From assembly GCF_014699005.1 (NCBI RefSeq), contig NZ_JACWZY010000006.1, positions 186,001 through 250,000 on the forward strand: 64,000 nucleotides of DNA, read 5' to 3'. Under the pieces are notes generated by a model. The model did no database searches. It was given only the letters and a program-made list of their open reading frames with translations, and was not told the DNA's origin. Shown here in pieces: positions 33,766 through 43,600 of this stretch (position 1 is the stretch's first letter; each line of letters opens with the position of its first letter). Both the position numbers and the translations under genes were made by a program. This stretch comes from Spirosoma profusum. GTDB taxonomy: Bacteria; Bacteroidota; Bacteroidia; Cytophagales; Spirosomataceae.

Positions 33766-34788
33766 TTACTTAAACCGCTGTATAGCGACTCTCCCTTTGG
33801 CGCCGACGGCGTAACAGGTTCCTTTGGCGCAGGCTACGGAATGAAAACCTTCGTTGTCAAGACGTTGCCAGGTTTGCCCCTGGTCGGCGGAAAGGGTTGT
33901 GCCAGATGGACCAACTGCTAATAGTCTATCATTGGGAAGCAGGGCGATGGCTTCTTTTAATCCGGGAGGGTCGGTAGGAGTAACCCGCTGCCAGGTTTGC
34001 CCCCCATCGCGTGTGATGGCGGCATTTGGTCCGGGCAATTGCTCCTGTTTGTAATTGCCGCCGACAACCATACCCACTTTTTCGTTGAAAAACTGCATTC
34101 CGAATAGCCCCGTTGCCTCCCCGGACGGTAGGGGAGCGATGGTGGCACCCCACGTTCGACCTTGGTCAATCGAGCGAAATACGCGTGCATTCGTGCCGCC
34201 ACCCGACGCAATCCAGGCGTTACGTTTCCCCTGTACGACCAGCGACGTACCACTGGCCGCAAAAGCCGCTTCGTTGGGTTCCATAATGGGTAAGGATGTT
34301 TCCGGAACCTGCTGCCAGGTTTGTCCGCCATCATCCGTAGTCAGCATGAACCAGCGGCCACCAATTGGATCGCTGAAGATAAGACCACGTTGTTTATCCC
34401 AGAAAGCGATTCCGTCGAAGAAAACGCCTTTCTTTTTAGTTTCGTAAAGTAATGCCCAGGTCTGGCCTCCGTTTGTAGTTTTATAAATTCTCGCCTGTCC
34501 CTGTTCGGCTGGGCCGGCACTCATGAGGTATGCGGTCTGTTCGTCAATAGCCTGCACATCGCGGAAATCGCAGTTTTGGGCGTCTGGTACGTTCCCGGTT
34601 AACCAGGTTTTTCCGCCGTCGGTAGTACGTAGAAAAGTGCCTTTGGTACCGCCAACCCAGGCAATGTTTGCACCGGCGATACTGACGGCCCGGAAATTAG
34701 CATCCGTGGCCACCGTCTGAAGCTGCCATTGCCCGAACGCTGGCCAATAGAAGCAATACGTTGTTAAAGAGAAGACAAGAAACTTCAT
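33766..34788 (-). CDS. Secreted BNR/Ycf48-like beta-propeller protein
   Basis: A 340-residue protein with signal peptide ending near WPAFGQ. It carries at least six Asp-box motifs (S/TxDxGxTW): TTDGGKTW, TTNGGQTW, TDDGGQTW, SIDQGRTW, TRDGGQTW, SADQGQTW. These mark a BNR or Ycf48/HCF136-type propeller. The role in this genome is unknown; Ycf48 relatives act as assembly factors, others bind glycans. It overlaps the preceding DUF2520 gene by the ATGA tetranucleotide, so they are translationally coupled. Confidence 0.9.
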   Translation of the reverse strand: MKFLVFSLTTYCFYWPAFGQWQLQTVATDANFRAVSIAGANIAWVGGTKGTFLRTTDGGKTWLTGNVPDAQNCDFRDVQAIDEQTAYLMSAGPAEQGQARIYKTTNGGQTWALLYETKKKGVFFDGIAFWDKQRGLIFSDPIGGRWFMLTTDDGGQTWQQVPETSLPIMEPNEAAFAASGTSLVVQGKRNAWIASGGGTNARVFRSIDQGRTWGATIAPLPSGEATGLFGMQFFNEKVGMVVGGNYKQEQLPGPNAAITRDGGQTWQRVTPTDPPGLKEAIALLPNDRLLAVGPSGTTLSADQGQTWQRLDNEGFHSVACAKGTCYAVGAKGRVAIQRFK

Positions 34789-35597
34789 GGGAGCGGGCTA
34801 TAATACTGTTGAATACTGCTAGTCATTACCTGATAAATCTCCGAAATTCCGGGCATATTTTTTAGATAATCCAGATGTGTTTCAAGGGTTGTCTGGTCGC
34901 CACGACGGGCGGGGCCTGTCTGTACATCGGCGGGGCTGTCGGCGGCTAAGCCTTTGCGAAATGTTTCGGTAATAAGCGGACGTAGTAAATCGAATTCCAA
35001 TCCTTCGCGAGCGGTCAGGTCATAGGCGAGGGCGAGCAGATGGTTCGTGAAATTGCAGGACAGCACCGCTGCTACGTGCAGTGCCCGACGTTCTTCGGAC
35101 GTAATCAAATAAACAATGTCACTGACCGACTGCCCTAATGTAACGAGCGCTTCTTCAGTAGCCGGATCGCTGGCTTCCAAGCAAAGCGGTACGTCCTCGA
35201 AAGGCATAGGCGCTTGCCCCCGCGTGAATGTCTGCAGGGCATAAAACACGCCCGTTTGAACCGGTACGTCGCTGTAAATAGCCATCCACTGCTCAAGTGA
35301 CACCAGCGACCGCCCCCCCGACGTATGGACGAGCATGGCATTTTCGGGCAGAACCAGTCGGCTACAGACTTCTTCCAGAGCGTCGTCGGGAACCGCCAGT
35401 ATAAAGAGTTGTGAAGGACTATCGGCAAAATTTAATTCTTCGAGGGTATGTGCATCATACAAGTTGCTAACCAGCTGCCGCGAATGCGTTAGCTGACGAC
35501 TGTATATTTCGTTGATGTGATGGCCTGCATTTTCGAGGGCAGGAGCCAGATGCCAGGCTAGATTACCCGCACCGATAAATGAAATTTCCATACCCAA
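34785..35597 (-). CDS. Rossmann-like/DUF2520 protein
   Basis: A 270-residue cytosolic protein. The N-terminus is a Rossmann NAD(P)-binding site (ISFIGAGNLAWHLAPALENAG), followed by FILAVPDDALEEV, and a helical C-terminal domain with EERRALHVAAVLSCNFTNHLLALA, as in DUF2520 (6-phosphogluconate-dehydrogenase-like) proteins. The substrate is unknown. Its stop overlaps the BNR gene start (ATGA at 34785-34788). A start two codons later (MEISFIG) is equally possible. Confidence 0.9.
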   Translation of the reverse strand: MGMEISFIGAGNLAWHLAPALENAGHHINEIYSRQLTHSRQLVSNLYDAHTLEELNFADSPSQLFILAVPDDALEEVCSRLVLPENAMLVHTSGGRSLVSLEQWMAIYSDVPVQTGVFYALQTFTRGQAPMPFEDVPLCLEASDPATEEALVTLGQSVSDIVYLITSEERRALHVAAVLSCNFTNHLLALAYDLTAREGLEFDLLRPLITETFRKGLAADSPADVQTGPARRGDQTTLETHLDYLKNMPGISEIYQVMTSSIQQYYSPLP

Positions 35598-35768
35598 GTA
35601 TAGCCTATTTTGAGAGAATAGTTGTGATAGACTCTTGTGAGTATGCGAGTAGGGTGCCGTAGCTAACTAAGTTAAACCTTTTTCAACCATTTGCTTAATC
35701 ACCCCGTTTACCTGGTTGGCAAGAGATGTTCCGATAGAACGTGGAAACTGACATGCCTGCTCATCTTT

Positions 35769-37238
35769 ATGGAAATCGTAATTCTAGTGATTTATGCAAC
35801 AGCATTGACGCTGTTGTTTTTGTACAACTGTGGTCAGTTAAGCTTGATTATCAAGTACCTGCGCTCTAAGGGCACAAAATCGGTAATTAATAAAATAACG
35901 AAAACGCTTCCAACCGACTATCAGCCTACAGTCACGGTTCAGTTACCCGTATATAATGAGTTGTATGTGATTGAACGACTTATCGACGCTGTGGTTCAAC
36001 TGCGTTACCCACAGGACAAGCTGGATATTCAGGTACTGGACGATTCGACCGATGAAACCACCGACCTGATTGCCCGGAAAGTAGCCCATTACAAGCAGCA
36101 GGGTATCGCCATCGAGCACGTCCGGCGACCAGAGCGAACCGGTTTCAAAGCCGGAGCATTGGCGTATGGACTTCCGTTTGCGAAAGGAGAGCTATTGGCT
36201 ATTTTCGACGCCGATTTTGTGCCCGATGTAGATTTCCTACTAAAGACCGTACCCCACTTTGCTGACTCGGACGTAGGAATAGTGCAAACGCGCTGGGAGC
36301 ACCTCAACGAAGATTATTCGCTAATCACTCAATTACAGGCGTTTGGCTTAAACGCACATTTCACGATCGAACAAAGCGGGCGGTATGCCGCTGGACTATT
36401 GGCTAACTTCAATGGTACTGGCGGGGTTTGGCGGAAATCAGCTATCATAGACGCGGGTGGATGGCAAAGTGATACACTGACAGAAGATCTGGACCTAAGC
36501 TATCGGGCGCAACTGCGGGGCTGGAAGTTCGTTTACCGTGAAGATATTGGTTCGCCTGCCGAGTTGCCCGTAGCCATGAACGCCCTTAAGTCGCAGCAAT
36601 ACCGCTGGATGAAGGGCGCTGCCGAGTGTGCCCGCAAGTTATTCAGTCAGGTACTTCGAACGCCGGGCGTGTCATTCTCAGGAAAAATCCACGCCTTTTT
36701 TCACCTTTTCAGCAGTGCTACGTTCATTCTGTTGCTTCTGCTGGGGGTTATGAGTGTGCCGCTTCTATATATCCGCAGCCGCCACCCCGAATGGGAATGG
36801 GCTTTCTGGATTATTAATCTTTTTCAGGTGAACCTCTTGATTCTGATCGTGTTTTATGGAGTTCCACTCTGGTTCCTGAAATCAGACCATAAAGTCCGGT
36901 TTATCTGGTACTTTCCGATGTATTCGTCACTGATGATGGGGTTGTCGCTGCATAACACTATTGCCGTCATTGAAGGGTATATAGGTCGTAAAACGCCATT
37001 TGTCAGAACTCCAAAATTTAACGTAAACGCTCCCGGCGATAGCTGGTCGTCCAACAAATACATAAATCGTCGTCCCGGCGGGCTAGCGATCGCAGAAGCA
37101 CTCCTAGCCTTGTATTTTCTGGGGGGGCTGGCTTTGGCTTTTACAATTCATGATTTCCGCATGTTTTTTTTACATATCATGCTTATGGTTGGTTTTGGTA
37201 TGGTAGCTCTCTACTCTCTTCTCCAGTCTGTGCGCTAA
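35769..37238 (+). CDS. CESA-like membrane glycosyltransferase (GT2)
   Basis: A 489-residue membrane protein starting at MEIVILVIYATALTLLFLYN, which is the first transmembrane helix; a longer in-frame start is less likely. The catalytic domain has D91 (DDSTDET), D147-A-D149 (FDADF), T238-E-D (TEDLDL) and Q276-x-x-R-W280 (QQYRWMKGA), the D,D,D,QxxRW pattern of processive beta-glycosyltransferases. Three or four helices follow. It probably makes an exopolysaccharide or beta-glucan. No partner genes are adjacent. Confidence 0.93.
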   Translation: MEIVILVIYATALTLLFLYNCGQLSLIIKYLRSKGTKSVINKITKTLPTDYQPTVTVQLPVYNELYVIERLIDAVVQLRYPQDKLDIQVLDDSTDETTDLIARKVAHYKQQGIAIEHVRRPERTGFKAGALAYGLPFAKGELLAIFDADFVPDVDFLLKTVPHFADSDVGIVQTRWEHLNEDYSLITQLQAFGLNAHFTIEQSGRYAAGLLANFNGTGGVWRKSAIIDAGGWQSDTLTEDLDLSYRAQLRGWKFVYREDIGSPAELPVAMNALKSQQYRWMKGAAECARKLFSQVLRTPGVSFSGKIHAFFHLFSSATFILLLLLGVMSVPLLYIRSRHPEWEWAFWIINLFQVNLLILIVFYGVPLWFLKSDHKVRFIWYFPMYSSLMMGLSLHNTIAVIEGYIGRKTPFVRTPKFNVNAPGDSWSSNKYINRRPGGLAIAEALLALYFLGGLALAFTIHDFRMFFLHIMLMVGFGMVALYSLLQSVR

Positions 37239-37612
37239 AAAAGCCAGAGACTTACCTTTCTAAACTTCTTCAGATATACTATAGTCGTCGGTGCCTTATC
37301 GGCGGACTAGTAATTTTTATAGCTATACGTGGCTGATTTATTCTGATCGGGAAACACCTCGATGGGGAAATTGGCTTGGTAATTGCAGACACCTTGGTGG
37401 GACACATAGCGAGGATAGTCGAAAAGCAAAGAATGTCGACTTACCTATATGTATGAAGTTAGCTTAATGCTTACTTTTGTCACCGTTTGGGAAATCGGCC
37501 TTAAGGTTTGATTAAAAATTTAAGGTATCATTAGACGATAGGCCATATACTTGCCGTTTGATAGAAGGACGACCCACACGCTACTAACACTGAACCCGAA
37601 AGTACCCTCTCA
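37239..37612. other. Intergenic region upstream of sprA
   Basis: These 374 bases contain no convincing gene or strong hairpin. They hold the sprA promoter, but I see no clear TAnnTTTG box. The sequence from 37490 to 37560 is A/T-rich, as expected for a promoter. Confidence 0.4.
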
Positions 37613-40600
37613 ATGGTGAACCCTTACTTTGTTCACAATACTGTAATCAACTCTCGTTTTGCCTTTATCTGCCGGTACCTGATCGTGCCGAACGGTTGGT
37701 TGGCAGTGGGATGCTGGTTGCTGTTGGGAGCCAGCCTTAGTTTTGGTCAGGATAGACCAACACCCGCCCCGCGTGGAGCTGCAGCCCGACGACAACAGGC
37801 GGCTGCCGATTCGGCCCGCGCCCAGGCACGACGTCGAGCGCTTGCCCAGGCGGACTCGGCTAAAAAAGCGGTTCAGGACCGCACCGATAGCATTCGGGCG
37901 CTACGTAATGCCAACCGAAGAGCGACTATCAACTGGCCCGACCGTCGAGCGACCCGTTTCTCTGAACGGCCTTCAAAATCGCCGTTTATTCTTCGCGACC
38001 CCAAAGGCGTTTCAACCGACTTCCGGCTTTCTCCCGATGGGGGCGTAGGCGTATCGGAGCGCGTTCGAACGGGGGTATCGCTGTCAGGGGCACCTCTATC
38101 CAATACAGCTGTGGGACGTACTGATACGTCCACACCTGCTACGTCGGGTACGGCTACGCCTAGTACTAGTCCAATATTACCACCGTCGCAGTTCGGATTG
38201 CCATACCGACCGGCCGAAACTATTCCGTTCTCTACGTTCAATCAGCTTCAGAATCAGAACGTTGAGCAGAGCTTGCTACGTGAAAATAGTGCCCGGCGCG
38301 ACGGGCAAAGTGCACTGACGGGGCGAGGCTTGATTCCAAAACTCGAACTGCCGCCGATTATCGACCGGATTTTTGGTGGCAGTCAGGTCGATTTCAAACC
38401 AAACGGATTCGTTACGCTCGATTTTGGGTATCTGTATCAGTTCAATGACCGGCCCGATATTCCGGTGCAGCAGCGTCGAAACGGGAACTTCATTTTCAAC
38501 GAACAGATCAGCATCAACTTCAACGGGAAGATTGGCGAACGGCTGGGCGTTTTGGCCAATTTCGATACGAAAGCCAGTTTTAACTTCGAAAACGCGCTTA
38601 AACTGAATTATAAACCGGGCGGAGGACTGCCCGCGTTCGGTTCTGGACAGGGCTTACCAAACCTGCCGAACGTACCGAGCCTGCCTAATGCACCTAACTT
38701 ACCCGGTGCCAATGGCCAACTGCCTGGGTTTACACCCCAGAACGAAAGTATTTTGCAGGGACTCGAGTTGGGAAACATTAGCTGGGCCGTTAACAGCCAG
38801 TTGATTCCGGGTGTACAGAATCTGTTTGGGATAAAAACGCAGCTACGTTTTGGTAAACTCAACGCTACGTTGGTGGCCTCGCAGCAGCGTTCACGGAAAC
38901 AGGAGATCGTGCTGCGTGGTGGTACGTCAAACCGTGGTTTCGAGATTCGGGCTGATCAATACGACGAAAACCGGCACTTCTTCCTGTCGCAGTTTTTCCG
39001 GTCTAACTACGAAGCGTCGCTGAAAACGCTGCCTCAGGTAACATCGGGCGTCAATATTACACGTATCGAAGTTTACGTAACGAACAGGACGAATACGACC
39101 GAATCACTGCGGAACGTAGTGGGTTTTCAGGATTTGGGCGAAGGCGCTCCCTATAACCAGACGAACCCCAACCTGAATCCGTTTACACGTACCAACCGAA
39201 CACCGACTGATAACGTAGCAAACGGTCTTTTCGGCAAACTGACAGCCAATTCAGCGGATGCTTTTCGATCAGTTGACCGCACCAACGAAGCGTTGACCGG
39301 AACGTATAATCTGGCGAAAGGAACCGACTATGACCTGCTACGTGGTGCCAAACGTCTGACCGAACGTGAGTACAAACTTCAACCCGAACTGGGGTATATT
39401 TCGCTGGTTACACCGCTACGTAACGACGAAATTCTGGCTGTGGCCTATGAATACACGTATCAGGGCCGACGCTATAAAGTTGGAGAATTGACCGAAGATT
39501 ATCAGGCTCGTCCGGATGATCAGGTGCTGATACTTAAGCTGTTGAAATCAGCCACGCTACGTAACAATCTTCAGTTACCCATGTGGAACCTGATGATGAA
39601 AAACATCTACTCGCTCAACACGGCGCAGGTGACCCGGCAGGGATTTCAACTACGTATCATTTACAAAGACGACCTGACCGGTATCGACAACCCAAACTTA
39701 CAGGAGGGACGTCTTACTCAGAACCGACCGCTTGTGCAGTTGTTTGGGATGGACCGTCTGAACCAGCAGTTGGACGCGCAGCCCGACGGCAACTTCGACT
39801 TTGTTGAAAACATAACGATTGATAGTCGTTACGGGAAAATTATCTTCCCGGTGCTGGAGCCTTTTGGTTCGTATCTCGACCGTCAGTTTGGAGCTGATGA
39901 AACCGACCTGAAGGCCAAGTACGTATTTAACCAACTCTACCGCACTACGTTGGCTGATGCGCAACAGATTGCCGATAAAAATAAGTTCTTCCTGAAAGGC
40001 TCTTTTCAGTCGGGCAATGGAGCTGAGGTTCAGTTGCCTTACGGTGTTAATGAGCAGTCGGTGCAGGTAACGGCTGGGGGCGTACCGCTCACGGCGGGGC
40101 AAGACTATATACTGGAAGCACAGGTTGGCCGACTACGTATCATCAACGAAAGCGTGACCAACTCCGGCCGTGAGATACGTATCAGTTACGAACAGCCGGA
40201 TTTGTTTCAGAATCAGATCCGAACGCTTATCGGTACGCGACTCGACTATGCGTTTAATAAAGATTTCAGTGTGGGGCTTACCGCCATGCACATGAAAGAA
40301 ACGCCCGCTGGTTATCTGACCCGGGTAGCCCTTGGTAATGAGCCGGTCAATAACACCATTCTGGGGTTGAGTGCTAACTACCGCAAGGATTCACCTGGCC
40401 TGACGCGTTTGCTGGATGCGTTACCGATTGTGCAGACTAAAGAATTATCGACCATTCAGGTTACGGGCGAGGTAGCACAGTTGTTTCCGGGAACGAACCA
40501 ACGTGCCAAGAATGAAAGCTATCTGGATGATTTTGAAGCGGCCCGGACCATCTTTGACTTAACGCGACAGCCTACCCGCTGGCGACTGGGTGCTACGCCC

Positions 40601-43600
40601 CAGCAGTTCCCGCAGGGTTCATTTGCCGATCCGCTCCCATATGCCTATAACCGCGCCCGAATTTCGGTTTATTCAGTCGATCCCAGTATTTATTCACAGG
40701 GGTCGCTGGCGGTGAATTCCAACGTCGATCCCGAAGATGCAAACAGGCACGTTTACGAACGTTATTTTTTGCCAACTGATCTATTTCCAGGCCGTTCAGC
40801 TCGGCCAGTTCAGCTTCCCGAAAGTATTCTGGACGTAGCGTATTTTCCGAGCGAACGGGGTATTTACAATTACAACACAAACCTGACAGCAGCAGGTTTG
40901 TTACCCAATCCGAGGCAGAATTTTGGGGCTGTTACGCGGGCAATTGCTTCAGATATCGATTTCGATAACGCCAACGTAGAAAACGTTACGTTCTGGCTGA
41001 TGGACCCGTTTGTAGATGGAGAAGCTGGTAGAGTTCGGGGTAGTAATGACGATAGTAAAAATATTAATAATACATCGGGAGGGAAGCTGATTTTTAACCT
41101 CGGTGATATTTCAGAGGACGTAATGAAGGATGGCCGATACGAGTTTGAAAACGGCTTTCCAATTAATGGTGATACCGCTACTACAGCACGCCAGCGAGGC
41201 ACCGAAACAACACCCTGGGGACGGGCACCACTGCAGCAGTTTGTAACCAATGCATTTCCGAGTGGTGGTCGCGACCAGCAGGATATTGGTCTGGATGGTT
41301 TGAGAAATGAGAATGAAATTACCCATTTCAAAAATTACCTGACGGCTGTTGGGACGCGTGTTTCGGACGCCAACGCCCTGGCCGAGATTCAGGGTGACCC
41401 GTCGGGCGATGATTTTAAGTTTTATCTGGGCGACGAGGCCGACGCGCAGAAATACATTGTAGCACGGTATAAGCGGTTCATGGGCATGGAAAACAACTCG
41501 CCCGAAAGCACGGGTGGAAACCAGCTTCTAACACCGGCTTCAACCATTCTTCCCGATATCGAAGACCTGAACATCGACAATACGGTAAACGACAATGAAG
41601 CGTATTATGAGTATGAAATCGATCTGCGGAAGGGCCGTCTGGAAGTAGGGCAGCGCTACATTGTCGATAAAGTGTCGGTGCCTACACCGGGTGCACCCGG
41701 TGGCGTGGTGAACTGGTATCAGTTTCGGATTCCGGTGCGGGAACCGTTACGTAAAGTGGGGAGCATCAACGGGTTCAAATCCATTCGATTCATGCGGATG
41801 TATCTGACTGATTTTGCTGAGCCGGTTGTGCTACGTTTCGCTCAGCTGCAGATGGAAGCCAATCAGTACCGCAAATACACTGGCGACCTTACCCAGCGTG
41901 GTTTGCAGGAAGTGCCTGAACCCTACGACGCTAATTTTACGGTTTCGACGGTAAACATTGAAGAGAACAGCAGTACGCAGACGACCGCGCAGGGTGGTGA
42001 TAAATATCCCTACACCGTGCCTCCGGGTTACGAGCGCGACCGTGATTTCACAGCAGTAAACACCGTTGAACTGAATGAGCAGTCGATGCGCCTGAGCGTA
42101 ACGAACCTGCGCGATGGTGATTCGCGGGGTGCATTCCGAAACACGAATTTCAATCTGTTGTTCCGGGAGCGGCTTAAGATGTTTATCCACATGCACAATC
42201 CCGATAACGAGAGTGGGCAAGTGTCGGCTTTTGTTCGGTTGGGTACGGACTACACCGATAACTATTACGAAATTGAAATTCCCGGTCTTCAAGCGACGCC
42301 CCCTGGTAATCAGCCCGATAATGTTGTCTGGCCTGCTGCCAATGAGCTGGATATCGCACTGGAGGAATTGATTAATCTCAAAGCCGACCGCAACCGCGCC
42401 CTCACTCGGCGAACTTCGCTGCCGTTTTCAGCAACTTCAGCCAGCGGTCATTACGTGTTAACGGTGGTAGGTAACCCGGATTTGAGTTCGGTGCAATCGG
42501 TTATGATTGGGGTACGTAATCCCAGAATAACAGGTGATGGCGAACGACCGAAAACGTTCACTGTCTGGGTCGATGAACTTCGGGCCAACGGCTATGATCA
42601 GCACGCAGGAACGGCGGCTATTGGTGCCGTGAACATGAAACTAGCTGACCTCGGTACGTTAACCGCATCGGGACGTATCACTACGTTCGGATTTGGTGGG
42701 GTGCAGACACGTATCGGTGAACGCGCGCTTGAAACGACGTCTGAGTTTGGTATTTCGTCGGCTATTTCGGTCGATAAGTTTCTGCCTGCAAGTTGGGGGC
42801 TACGTATTCCGCTTTATATCAACTACGATCATCGCAACGTAGATCCGCACTTCGATCCGCTGGACCCGGACATGCCGCTGGAAACATCGCTTTCGACCAA
42901 AAACTCAGAAGCTGAGCGAGATAGCTATCGCCAACTGGTGCAGGATAATACGACGCGTCGCGGTTATAATTTCTCCAACGTTCGGAAAGTGAAAACTAAT
43001 CAGAATGCCAAATCGCATTTCTGGGACATTGAGAATTTTGCGTTTACCTACGCTTTCAATGATACTAAACGGACAAATATTCTGACGCAGGAATACCTTC
43101 AGGAGCAGTATCGCGGTGGCATTTCGTACACATTCAGTGGTCAGCCAAAAGCGTTCGAGCCATTCCGGAATGTACAATCGTTCGAAGCTCCGTATCTGCG
43201 CTGGCTGAAAGATTTTAACCTGACGCTGCTGCCCTCGCTGGTATCGATTCGGGCCGATATGGACCGCAGCTTCATTAAAACACAGCTTCGTTCGTCGGAT
43301 TTGACCACGAACGGTATTGTGCCGCAGTTTGAGAAGTACTTCCTCTTCAACCGCTATTACGACCTGACATTTAACCTGACGCGTAACCTGGTGCTAACGT
43401 ATCACGCACAGGCCAACGCCATCATCGACGAACCGGCGGGCGACATCAATACGCAGGCCAAACGCGATTCGATTCTAAACAGCGTCAAACGACTTGGCCG
43501 ACTGAAAAATTTCGTTCAGGACATTCGTGCTACGTATCGGATTCCATTGGACAAAATTCCACTGCTCGACTGGATGTCTGCTGATGCCATTTATGCCGTT

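Noticed and set aside
34055..34447. 130-codon plus-strand frame opposite the BNR gene
   Set aside because: It is antisense to the Asp-box repeats, with no family features.
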